From Planctomycetota bacterium (lineage in GTDB: Bacteria > Planctomycetota > Planctomycetia > Pirellulales > Pirellulaceae), in contig VGZA01000010.1 in NCBI GenBank assembly GCA_016872775.1, positions 50,829 through 114,828 on the forward strand: a stretch of 64,000 bases of DNA. The letters run 5' to 3'. This document shows positions 1 through 10,684 of this stretch, one piece after another. The number at the start of each line of letters is the position of its first letter. The first letter of the stretch is position 1. Under the pieces are notes generated by a model. The model was not told where the DNA came from. It was given only the letters and a program-made list of their open reading frames with translations, and searched no databases. Made by a program: the position numbers and the translations under genes.

Positions 1-1050
1 CTGGGGGGGGATCGCTTCAGCGCGGAGAAGCCGATCCATCCCAACGACCATGTGAATATGGGGCAGAGCACCAACGATATTTTTCCGACGTCGATTCACG
101 TGGCGGTGGCGGTGGAGATCAAGACGCGCCTGATCCCGGCCCTGCAGAGATTGCAGGAAATCCTGGCCCAGAAGGCGAAGGAATGGGATCGAATTATCAA
201 GATTGGCCGCACGCACCTCGCCGATGCGACGCCCTTGCGATTGGGGCAGGAGTTTGGTGGCTTTGCGCGTCAGATCGAGCTCTCGGTGGAACGCGCCCGG
301 CAGGCGATGCGGAGCGTACTGGAATTGCCGGCGGGCGGCACCGCTGTCGGCTCGGGAATCAATACGCACCCCGAGTTCGGCCGGCGCGTCGCGGAAATCA
401 TCGCGCAGGAAACGGGGATCCCGTTTGTGGAGGCGGCGAATCATTTCGAGGCCAATGCACAGCGGGATGGGTTGGTCGATTGCCACGGTTCCCTGCGCAC
501 GATCGCGAATTCGCTGTTCAACGTCGCCAACAATATCCGCTGGCTCGGGTCGGGCCCGCGCTGCGGCTTTTACGAAGTCATGCTGCCGGATCGCCAGCCG
601 GGGAGTTCGATCATGCCGGGCAAAGTGAACCCGGTAATGTGCGAGAGCATGATGCAGGTCGCGGCCCGGGTCTTAGGCAACGATCAGACCGTGGCGATCG
701 CCGGTGCGACGGGCGGGCAGTTCCAATTGAATATCATGATGCCGGTCATGGGGCATGCCACGCTGGAGAGCATCCAGTTGATGGCCAACGTGACGCAGGC
801 ATTTATCGATTTCTGTGCCGAGGGGATGCTGGCAAACGAACAGAACTGTGAGGCGTCCGTCGAACAGAGCCTGTCGATGGTCACGAGTCTTAATCCGCTG
901 ATCGGCTACGAGAAGGCGGCGAAGCTGGCCAAAGAGGCATTTCAGACCGGAAAGACGATCCGCGACCTTTGTCGTGAACAGGGAATCCTCCCGGAGAACA
1001 CTCTCCGCGAGGCGCTTGATCCGTGGAGCATGACGGAGCCGCACGAATAG
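1..1050 (+). CDS. fumC: Fumarate hydratase class II, 5' end missing
   Basis: The reading frame is open from base 1, so the N-terminus lies outside the window; 349 residues remain. The enzyme interconverts fumarate and malate in the TCA cycle in the cytoplasm as a homotetramer. The visible signatures are the substrate-site stretch HPNDHVNMGQS-NDIFPT near the start, the TGS-like GGTAVGSGINT segment, and the fumarase/aspartase superfamily signature GSSIMPGKVNP, whose serine-containing loop is catalytic. The C-terminal KAAKLAKEAFQTGKTIRDL is also typical of class II (iron-independent) fumarases. The product stops 30 bp before the TPR gene. Aspartase and argininosuccinate lyase share the fold, but the loop sequences fit FumC much better. 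Confidence 0.95.
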   Translation: MGGDRFSAEKPIHPNDHVNMGQSTNDIFPTSIHVAVAVEIKTRLIPALQRLQEILAQKAKEWDRIIKIGRTHLADATPLRLGQEFGGFARQIELSVERARQAMRSVLELPAGGTAVGSGINTHPEFGRRVAEIIAQETGIPFVEAANHFEANAQRDGLVDCHGSLRTIANSLFNVANNIRWLGSGPRCGFYEVMLPDRQPGSSIMPGKVNPVMCESMMQVAARVLGNDQTVAIAGATGGQFQLNIMMPVMGHATLESIQLMANVTQAFIDFCAEGMLANEQNCEASVEQSLSMVTSLNPLIGYEKAAKLAKEAFQTGKTIRDLCREQGILPENTLREALDPWSMTEPHE

Positions 1051-1080
1051 CTTGTTACTTATCCAGGGAGGGATTCATCA

Positions 1081-2205
1081 ATGCAAGGCAGTCGAGACTC
1101 GGCGGCTATTTACGGCTTGGTGCTGGCGCTGTGCGGCGTGGGAATGATCTTGTCGGCGAGCGCCGCTCCACCCAAATCGGGGCAGCAGCAGCCGGCGTTG
1201 CCCGATCGCGAAACGGTCGGTGAGATGGCGAAAAACGCCAAGACGGTCGGTGACTACACCGAACTGGTCGACACCTTGACTCCGCCCGTGTCGGGCAGCG
1301 AACTGTTGCCGAAGGACGACTACTTCCGCGAAATGCTTGGTTGGGCGCTCAATCGCCGCGGCGAAGTTTACCTGAAGCATGCGACGCTGGCGCAAGAGGA
1401 AGGGAACGCGGCGGAGTCCCAGCGATTGGACCGGTTGGCGATCGCGGATTTCGAGCTTGCGGTTCGGGCCGATCCCGCGAAGTGGAAGGCGTTGCATAAT
1501 CGCGGCACGTTCTATGCTGTGCACGGCCGGCTGCAGGAGGCGCTTCGCGATTTCGATCGCGTCGTCTCTTTGAATCCCGACTATGCCAACGCCTGGTTCA
1601 ACCGGGCAGAGTTACGCTTCGATCTGGGCCAATATGAACCGGCGATTCGCGACTATTCGGAAGCGCTGCTGCGTGACGACACGTTGCATTCGGCGTTACA
1701 AAAACGTGGCCTGTCCAAATTCAAACTTGGCAAGGTCCGTTCCGCGCTGGCCGACTTCGAAAATGGCCTGGAGGCCGATGACTCGAACGCGGAACTGTAC
1801 GTGGACCGTGGCGAGTGTCATCGGGCGTTGGGGAATTGGGAGCGAGCGGCGGCCGACTTCCGCCGCGCCATCGAGCTGCAGCCAGATCTCTCCAGGGCGT
1901 ATCAGCGCGTGGCCTGGTTGATGGCAACGTGTCCCGAGCCGCGTTTCCGTGACGCGGAAATGGCGATTCGCGCCGCCCGGCAAACGCTCGAACTGGGCGG
2001 TGCCGACGATTACCAGAGTCGAGACGTTCTCGCTGCCGCGCTGGCCAACGACGGCCAGTACGAGTTGGCCGTCGAGGAACTGCAGCGGGCGATCGGCGCC
2101 GCGCCGCGCGATGCCCGCCCGCTGCTCGATCAGAGATTGGAACTCTACCAGAGCAATCGCCCCTATCGCCAGCGTGTTGAAGCGGTGGCGGGCAAGAAAA
2201 AATGA
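1081..2205 (+). CDS. Secreted TPR-repeat protein
   Basis: This 374-residue protein has an N-terminal hydrophobic segment (about residues 10-29, ending in SASAA) that reads as a Sec signal peptide. After a linker come at least four or five tetratricopeptide repeats, roughly residues 90-330, recognisable by phrases such as ALHNRGTFYAVHGRLQEAL, AWFNRAELRFDLGQYEPAI, ALQKRGLSKFKLGKVRSAL and LYVDRGECHRALGNWERAA. Such repeats form superhelical scaffolds for protein binding, here presumably in the periplasm. It begins 30 bp after fumC and ends 4 bp before the next gene, so it is probably cotranscribed with the lipid kinase. No catalytic domain is visible and the partner is unknown. Confidence 0.85.
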   Translation: MQGSRDSAAIYGLVLALCGVGMILSASAAPPKSGQQQPALPDRETVGEMAKNAKTVGDYTELVDTLTPPVSGSELLPKDDYFREMLGWALNRRGEVYLKHATLAQEEGNAAESQRLDRLAIADFELAVRADPAKWKALHNRGTFYAVHGRLQEALRDFDRVVSLNPDYANAWFNRAELRFDLGQYEPAIRDYSEALLRDDTLHSALQKRGLSKFKLGKVRSALADFENGLEADDSNAELYVDRGECHRALGNWERAAADFRRAIELQPDLSRAYQRVAWLMATCPEPRFRDAEMAIRAARQTLELGGADDYQSRDVLAAALANDGQYELAVEELQRAIGAAPRDARPLLDQRLELYQSNRPYRQRVEAVAGKKK

Positions 2206-2209
2206 CGCA

Positions 2210-3109
2210 ATGCGTCCAGAAGAACTGCTGTTGATCGTGAATCCGCGCAGTGGCACTCGGGGCAGTCGCCGGATTCTTGAGGAAATTCAGGGGCCGCTGC
2301 GCCGCTCCGGTTGCCGCTTGCAAATCGTCGAAACCGCCGCCGCCCGCGACGCGGAACGCATCGCTCGCGACGCAAACCTCTCCGAGTCCACGGCCGTAGG
2401 ACTGATTGGCGGGGATGGCACCCTTCACGAGGTCGTCAACGGACTCTTGCAACGATCGCACCTGCCTTCGCCTCCGCTGGCCGTCTTCCCAGGCGGCACC
2501 GGAAACACCGTAATGGAACATCTGGGCTGCCTCGACCCGTTGCAGGTCGTTGCGTCTTTTCTTGATGACCGAACGATACCGATCGATATCGCGCGCGTGG
2601 AACTGCCTGGAGGCTTGGTCTACTGTTGTAACATTGTCGGCTGGGGAATGGTCTCCGATATCAACAGTACGGCCGAGAAACTCCGTTGGCTGGGACCGTC
2701 TCGTTACACCCTGGCCACGCTGCTGCACCTCGTCGCGCCGCGTTTACGCCGAGTAAAGTTGAGCATGGATGGTGTCGAGTTCGACAGGGAACTTCTGCTG
2801 GCGATCGGCTGCAACACGCGAACGACAGGACGCGGAATGCTGCTGGCGCCCGCAGCGAGACTGGATGACGGCCGGATCGATCTGGTGCTGGTCCGACGCG
2901 CTTCGCGTTGGCGATTACTGCGACTGTTTCTGGATGTCATCCATGGGCGTCCGACCGATCCGCGCATCCTGGAGTCGCATCAGGTTCGCAACTTCAGTCT
3001 GATTCCGGAAATCGACGGCCCCTTGAATCTCGATGGCGAACAATCCGGCCAAACCCCCGTCCAAGTAACGATGCTGCCAGGCGCCATCCGACTTTACGCA
3101 GCTCCATAG
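2210..3109 (+). CDS. Diacylglycerol kinase catalytic-domain protein (YegS/LCB5-like)
   Basis: The start chosen is the ATG at 2210, five bases after the TPR stop, giving 299 residues. An open frame continues upstream but only as the out-of-frame shadow of the TPR gene. The N-terminus LLIVNPRSGTRGS is the nucleotide-binding strand-loop of the DAGK family, GGDGTLHEVVNG is its conserved glycine-rich ATP loop, and FPGGTGNTVMEHLG matches the usual LPLGTGNDFAR-type motif. A C-terminal beta-sandwich domain follows with AGxxxxGRGM-like residues. The family phosphorylates diacylglycerol or other lipids. The exact lipid substrate cannot be read from the sequence. A perfect palindrome begins three bases after the stop. 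Confidence 0.88.
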   Translation: MRPEELLLIVNPRSGTRGSRRILEEIQGPLRRSGCRLQIVETAAARDAERIARDANLSESTAVGLIGGDGTLHEVVNGLLQRSHLPSPPLAVFPGGTGNTVMEHLGCLDPLQVVASFLDDRTIPIDIARVELPGGLVYCCNIVGWGMVSDINSTAEKLRWLGPSRYTLATLLHLVAPRLRRVKLSMDGVEFDRELLLAIGCNTRTTGRGMLLAPAARLDDGRIDLVLVRRASRWRLLRLFLDVIHGRPTDPRILESHQVRNFSLIPEIDGPLNLDGEQSGQTPVQVTMLPGAIRLYAAP

Positions 3110-3112
3110 TAA

Positions 3113-3130
3113 CTCGAAACTTGTTTCGAG
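3113..3130. repeat. Dispersed palindrome CTCGAAAC-TT-GTTTCGAG
   Basis: A perfect 8-bp inverted repeat around a 2-bp centre lies three bases after the lipid-kinase stop. The same palindrome, longer, occurs at 36585-36610 and a diverged copy lies at 32740-32793. All copies sit immediately at the 3' end of a gene, which suggests a REP-like element or a terminator hairpin. No U-tract follows. Confidence 0.7.
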
Positions 3131-3289
3131 CAGCCTTCTCGCTCCTAGCACTGACAATTACTCGTGCGTCGTCTGCCCGGTTTCTGTGCAGCCGCATCCA
3201 GCCGGCGCTGCCAGAATTTCTACGAAGAAGCCGTATCCTGCATCGATTCAGGGCATGAGCAGTCTTTCTACTCGATGGCTCATCGCTGG

Positions 3290-3305
3290 TTGGCATGCCG
3301 CTTGC
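3290..3305 (+). promoter_or_regulatory. Sigma-54-like promoter for the nitrate operon
   Basis: The sequence T-TGGCAT-GCCGC-TTGC matches the -24/-12 consensus TGGCAC-N5-TTGC with one substitution in the -24 box and exact spacing. Transcription would begin near 3317, about 110 bases ahead of the ATG at 3427. Nitrogen genes are classical sigma-54/NtrC targets. No clear activator-binding palindrome was identified upstream, so this is a sequence-match inference. Confidence 0.45.
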
Positions 3306-3426
3306 GTAGCTTTGATCGAGTGCACATTTTCGCGGACTTGGCGGACTTGGCGGACCGCGGTTGAGCGAGCGGCGACTACAACGTGCGTTGTGCCGTGGAT
3401 TGTCCTTGCTTGTTGTTCAGGTCCCC

Positions 3427-5174
3427 ATGTCCTTTGCGTTGCCTATCCTCGATTCGGCTGGTCCGGTGCGGAGCACCGACGATTCGGCCGCGCTTTTGTC
3501 ACTGTTACTGCGGGAGCAGCAGGCGACCGCGGTCGAGTCTTTTTCTCGTTGGCACGATCGGGAAGCGGCGACGAGTGGCATTGCGGCGCCGGCCTCCGAG
3601 TCGCGCTATCGCCGCCTGCTGCCGGCGGGGGCTCCGAACGCAGGGCAACAGTATGCCTTCGAAGTGGAACTGGATGGTTGTTCGGGTTGCAAGGCCTGTG
3701 TCGTCGCCTGCCACAACCTGAACGGATTGGAAGAGGACGAATTGTGGCGATCGGTGGGAATGTTGCATGGTGGCAGTTCGTCGACGCCGGTGGTTCAGCA
3801 TGTTACCGCGGCTTGCCACCATTGTCTGGAGCCGGCTTGCCTTAGCGGTTGCCCGGTGGACGCCTACGAAAAGGATCCGTTGACCGGAATTGTCCATCAT
3901 CTCGACGATCAGTGTATTGGTTGTCAGTACTGCATCTTGAAATGTCCGTATGATGTTCCGAAATACAGTCGCGCGAAGGGGATTGTCCGCAAATGCGACA
4001 TGTGCAGCCAACGTTTGGCAGTCGGCGAGGCTCCGGCTTGCGTGCAAGCGTGTCCCAACGAGGCGATCCGGATCACGATTGTCGATCGGCACGAATCAGC
4101 GGAAAACGCGGAAGCCAATTTGTTTCTCCCCGGGGCTCCGGAACCAGGCTACACGTTACCGACCACGATCTACAAAACGCGCCGACCCCTGCCGGCGAAC
4201 CTTCTACCCGCTGACTACTACAGCGCAGCACCGCAGCACGCGCATTGGCCGCTTGTGCTGATGTTGGTGTTGACGCAGATGTCGGTTGGTGCATTCGCAA
4301 TCGATCAGATTTTCGCCATGACGCTGGGCGCAGCCCGGGACGGCGGGGGAACGCCGGCGTCGATATTGCGAGTTATCGCGGCTTTTGTCCTCGGTTTGAT
4401 CGGGATATGCGGATCGGTTTTTCACCTTGGTCGTCCCTGGCTGGCCTACCGAGCGATCCTAGGTTGGCGCACGAGCTGGCTCAGCCGAGAGGTATTGGCT
4501 TTTGGGCTGTTCGCGGCACTCGCATCGGTCTATGCGGCCGCCACCTGGTTCAGTGGCTGGACGGATGCGAGTGATTCGCAACCGTCGATGATCGTACGGC
4601 TGCTTGGCGTGGCGGTCGTCGTCAGCGGATTAGCGGGGGTGGCTTGTTCGGTAATGATCTACGCCAGCACCCGCCGCACGTTTTGGAATCCTGCCTGCAC
4701 GGGATTGAAGTTCCTGCTGAGCTGTCTGGTTCTGGGAATCCCGACGGCGATGTTGTTGAATCTGCTGTTGTCGTCGTTGTCGACAGCGGAACATTTCGCA
4801 CTTACGGCGCAGTCGATCCAACGTTGGCCGAGCCTGGTGTTGTTGGCGGCGGTAACACCGAAATTGGCGCTCGAGGCAACCGCCTTCCGGTGGCTGGCCG
4901 CCAGGACCTTCACGCCCATGCGGCGGACGGCCTTACTGATGACCGGTCCTCTGGCTCGTGCGACCGGTTGGCGGTTTATTACGGGGGTAGGCGGCGGCAT
5001 GCTGCTGCCGGCGCTGCTGGTGGTCCGGTCGAGCAGCAACGCGAGTTCTGCGCCGCTTCTGGTCGCGGCAGTCGTGGGGGGCATGTTGCTGCTTAGCTTC
5101 ACAGGGGAATTGCTTGAGCGGTATCTGTTCTTCGCTGCGGTGGTAGCACCGAAGATGCCGGGAGCGCCCGCCGC

Positions 5175-5178
<4 letters not shown>
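3427..5178 (+). CDS. Fused four-[4Fe-4S] ferredoxin / DmsC-type membrane anchor
   Basis: This 583-residue protein joins the electron-transfer and anchor subunits of a DMSO-reductase-family complex. The first third carries four cysteine groups (Cys85/88/91/95, 130/133/138/142, 163/166/169/173 and 190/193/205/209), the DmsB/NrfC pattern for four [4Fe-4S] clusters. From about residue 275 to the end there are eight or so hydrophobic helices resembling DmsC, which oxidises menaquinol. The stop overlaps the start of the molybdoenzyme gene (ATGA), so the two are translationally coupled. It probably passes electrons from the quinol pool to the nitrate reductase. The ATG at 3427 was preferred; an in-frame TTG at 3361 would add 22 residues with no better ribosome site. 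The first 60 residues before the ferredoxin part are unexplained. Confidence 0.85.
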
Positions 5179-7418
<2,240 letters not shown>

Positions 7419-7436
7419 CGTCGCAACGGTCGCATC

Positions 7437-10400
7437 ATGCAACAGAAATCCAGAAATTCCGAATCGCAGACGGTAGTTGTCATCGGTAACGGCATGGTCG
7501 GCCATCGCTTTTGCGAGAAGTTAACCGAATTTGACGTCGACCGCCGGTTCCGTATCGTCACGTTTTGCGAGGAACCTCGCGCGGCATACGATCGGGTTGG
7601 CTTGACATCTTTCTTCGCGCATCGCGACGCGGAAAAGCTGATGCTCGCGCGACTGGACTGGTACCGGGACCAGGGGATCGATCTGCATGTCGGGGACCGG
7701 GCTGCGCGCATCGACCGTACGTCGAAAGTCGTCGTTTCGGATCGCGGCCAGAAAGTCCCGTACGACTTTGTGGTACTGGCGACGGGCTCCTATCCATTCG
7801 TGCCGCGCATTCCGGGCGTTCAGAATCGCGGGGTGTTCGTCTACCGGACGATCGAGGATCTGGAGCGGATCATCGCCTACGCCGCGGACGTGAAGCGTGC
7901 CGCCGTGATTGGGGGTGGGTTGCTCGGCCTGGAAGCCGCCAAAGCGGCATTCGACCTGGGCTTACAGACCCATGTGGTCGAATTTGCGCCGCGGCTGATG
8001 CCGCGCCAGATCGACGACGCCGGTTCGAAGATCCTGGTGCGAAAGATCGAGAACCTCGGCGTAACGGTACACCTCAACAAAGGAACCAAAGAGGTTCTTG
8101 GCGATCCCAGCGTGCGCGGCTTGCTGTTCGACGACGGCCAGCAACTGGATGTGGAAATGGTGATCATCTCCGCCGGGATTCGTCCACGCGATGAATTGGC
8201 CAGGGAGTCGGGTTTGAACCTGGGTGAACGCGGTGGCGTTGTCGTTGATCCCGACCTGCGAACATCGGACCCTGACATCTTCGCGATGGGTGAAGTGGCC
8301 CTGCACCGCGGGATGGTCTACGGCCTGGTCGCGCCTGGCTACACGATGGCGGAAATCGTGGCCAGGAACTTGGTGCAGCCGGGATCGGCCACATTTGGCG
8401 GCGCGGACATGTCGACGAAGCTCAAATTGATGGGAGTCGATGTCGCCAGCTTCGGTGACTATGAATCCCAAGCGGAGGGCACCCGGGCACTTACCTTCGA
8501 GGATCCCTTTGCGGGAGTCTACAAAAAGCTGCTGTTCCGGTCGGACGGCAAGCAGTTGCTCGGTGGGATCCTGGTGGGCGATGCGTCCGATTACGGCAAC
8601 CTGTTGATGCTCTCGAAGAGCGCAGACCCGCTGCCATGCGAACCGGCGGAATTGATCGTCGGTTCAACGGCGTCCGATCGGGCCCGTCCCACGCTCAGCG
8701 CCGACACACAAGTCTGTTCCTGCAATAACGTGACCCAGGGCGCGATCTGCGCGGCAATTCAGGATCACGGGTTGACGACGGTGGCCGACGTCAAACAATG
8801 CACCCGGGCCGGAACCGGTTGCGGCGGCTGCATTCCGCTGGTCACCGGGATCCTCAACACCGCGTTAGCCGCCGCCGGGCGGAAGGTCAATACCGACCTT
8901 TGCGAGCACTTCGCCTACACGCGTCAGGAACTGTTCGACATCGTGAAGGTGCGGCAGATCAAGACCTTTGACGCATTGCTCGCCGCTTGCGGACGAGGTC
9001 AGGGCTGCGAAATCTGCAAGCCGGCCGTGGCCTCGATCCTCGCCAGCCTCTGGAACGACAACATCCTCGACGCCCCCCACCAGACGCTGCAGGATACGAA
9101 CGACCGATTCCTGGCCAACATTCAACGTGGCGGACTCTACTCGGTCGTGCCGCGAGTTCCCGGAGGTGAGATTACTCCCGATCAATTGATCGCATTGGGC
9201 CGTATCGCGAAGAAGTACAATCTCTACACGAAGATCACGGGCGGGCAGCGGGTCGATCTGTTCGGCGCGCAGGTGCAGCAATTGCCAGAGATCTGGGAAG
9301 AGGTTGTCGCGGCCGGAATGGAGAGCGGCCACGCTTACGGCAAAGCACTGCGTACCGTCAAGAGTTGCGTCGGTTCCACCTGGTGCCGGTACGGTGTTCA
9401 AGATTCCGTCGGGTTGGCGATTCGCATCGAGAAACGGTATCGCGGTATCCGCGCGCCGCACAAGATCAAGGCTGCGGTGAGTGGATGTATCCGCGAATGC
9501 GCAGAAGCCCAGAGCAAAGATTTCGGCCTGATTGCCACCGAAAAAGGCTACAACTTGTATGTCTGCGGCAATGGGGGATCCAAGCCCCGACACGCCGACC
9601 TGCTGGCCGCCGATCTCGACGAGGCCACGGCGATCAAGTACATCGATCGTTTTCTCATGTACTACATCCGTACTGCCGACCGACTGACGCGCACCAGCGT
9701 CTGGCTGGAAAACATGCAGGGAGGAATCGAACATCTCCGCAATGTGATCCTTCACGACCGACTCGGGTTGTGCGAAGAACTGGAACGACAGTGCCAGCAC
9801 CTGGTCGATACCTATCGCTGCGAATGGACCGAGGTGATCCGTGACCCGGAGCGGCGCCGGGCGTTCCGCCAGTTCGTCAATTCCGACGAATCGGAGATGG
9901 GGATCGAAATTGTCGACGAGCGAGGCCAGTCACGTCCCGCGGATTGGCCCGTTGATGGGCAAGGCCCTGCCGCGCGTGAGCCTGACGGCGCAGGCCGGCT
10001 CTGGCAGATATCGCCGAGCGATGAGAAGCCCGATGCGGAACTCGCCGATCCAGTAACCGCTGATCAGGAACAGGCCGGCGGCCTCGAAGATCCGCCGCGT
10101 TTCGCGCATACCGCGGACCGAGTAAAACGCCGCAACAAGCCTGTTCCACGTGAAGACGCGCGCCCCGAGTGGGTTGCGGTAGGAATGCAATCCGATTTTC
10201 CCGAGGAAGGAGGGGCGGCGATCAAGTACGGCAAGACGCAGATCGCCGTGTTCCGATTCAGTAGTCGTCGTGAATGGTACGCAACCCAGAACATGTGTCC
10301 GCACAAACGGGCGTTTGTGCTCTCACGAGGCATTATCGGCAGCCAGGCCGAAGTTCCCAAAGTCGCCTGCCCACTCCACAAAAAAACGTTTTCGTTGCAG

Positions 10401-10649
10401 ACAGGCGAGTGCCTGTCGGGTGACCCGATGTCGATCAAGGTGTTTCCGGTGAAAACGGTCGCCGATCAAGTCTACGTTCTGTTGCCACCTCGCGAACAAC
10501 TGGACGCCCTGCTGGCGACCGAACTGCATTGTGTCACTACCTGTGCGTCGTTGGGCCATTCGAGCCGGCAACTGCCGGCGACTCGAGCACCCGCGGCACC
10601 CGCTGAGACAGACACGGCTCTGCTTCCCTTGTCGGGCGGCGCGGGTTGA
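7437..10649 (+). CDS. nirBD: NirB-NirD fusion: assimilatory nitrite reductase with Rieske domain
   Basis: This 1070-residue protein reduces nitrite to ammonium. Residues 1-420 form an FAD/NAD(P)H oxidoreductase (VVVIGNGMVG, AAVIGGGLLGLEAAKAA). Two BFD-like [2Fe-2S] regions follow, starting near Cys426 (CSCNNV, GTGCGGC, then GCEICKP). The sulfite/nitrite reductase half is at about 555-820, with sirohaem-[4Fe-4S] ligands Cys644, Cys650, Cys684 and Cys688 (CVGSTWC and CIREC). A hydrophilic linker of about 90 residues leads to a NirD-type Rieske domain at 911-1020 with an intact CPH...CPLH cluster motif (Cys953 and Cys978 region). In most bacteria NirB and NirD are separate chains. It starts at the ATG at 7437 and overlaps a TTG of the transporter gene. 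Confidence 0.92.
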   Translation: MQQKSRNSESQTVVVIGNGMVGHRFCEKLTEFDVDRRFRIVTFCEEPRAAYDRVGLTSFFAHRDAEKLMLARLDWYRDQGIDLHVGDRAARIDRTSKVVVSDRGQKVPYDFVVLATGSYPFVPRIPGVQNRGVFVYRTIEDLERIIAYAADVKRAAVIGGGLLGLEAAKAAFDLGLQTHVVEFAPRLMPRQIDDAGSKILVRKIENLGVTVHLNKGTKEVLGDPSVRGLLFDDGQQLDVEMVIISAGIRPRDELARESGLNLGERGGVVVDPDLRTSDPDIFAMGEVALHRGMVYGLVAPGYTMAEIVARNLVQPGSATFGGADMSTKLKLMGVDVASFGDYESQAEGTRALTFEDPFAGVYKKLLFRSDGKQLLGGILVGDASDYGNLLMLSKSADPLPCEPAELIVGSTASDRARPTLSADTQVCSCNNVTQGAICAAIQDHGLTTVADVKQCTRAGTGCGGCIPLVTGILNTALAAAGRKVNTDLCEHFAYTRQELFDIVKVRQIKTFDALLAACGRGQGCEICKPAVASILASLWNDNILDAPHQTLQDTNDRFLANIQRGGLYSVVPRVPGGEITPDQLIALGRIAKKYNLYTKITGGQRVDLFGAQVQQLPEIWEEVVAAGMESGHAYGKALRTVKSCVGSTWCRYGVQDSVGLAIRIEKRYRGIRAPHKIKAAVSGCIRECAEAQSKDFGLIATEKGYNLYVCGNGGSKPRHADLLAADLDEATAIKYIDRFLMYYIRTADRLTRTSVWLENMQGGIEHLRNVILHDRLGLCEELERQCQHLVDTYRCEWTEVIRDPERRRAFRQFVNSDESEMGIEIVDERGQSRPADWPVDGQGPAAREPDGAGRLWQISPSDEKPDAELADPVTADQEQAGGLEDPPRFAHTADRVKRRNKPVPREDARPEWVAVGMQSDFPEEGGAAIKYGKTQIAVFRFSSRREWYATQNMCPHKRAFVLSRGIIGSQAEVPKVACPLHKKTFSLQTGECLSGDPMSIKVFPVKTVADQVYVLLPPREQLDALLATELHCVTTCASLGHSSRQLPATRAPAAPAETDTALLPLSGGAG

Positions 10650-10684
10650 ATCCAGACGAATTCCTTGCAATCTGCGAGTTCCAT

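Larger units (their letters stand above)
3110..3426. other. Intergenic leader upstream of the nitrate operon
   Basis: This 317-bp gap separates the lipid kinase from the nitrate assimilation operon. It holds the palindrome at 3113-3130, a sigma-54-like element at 3290-3305 and three adjacent 9-bp units (GCGGACTTG twice, then GCGGACCGC) at 3332-3358. No convincing small gene was found. Confidence 0.6.
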
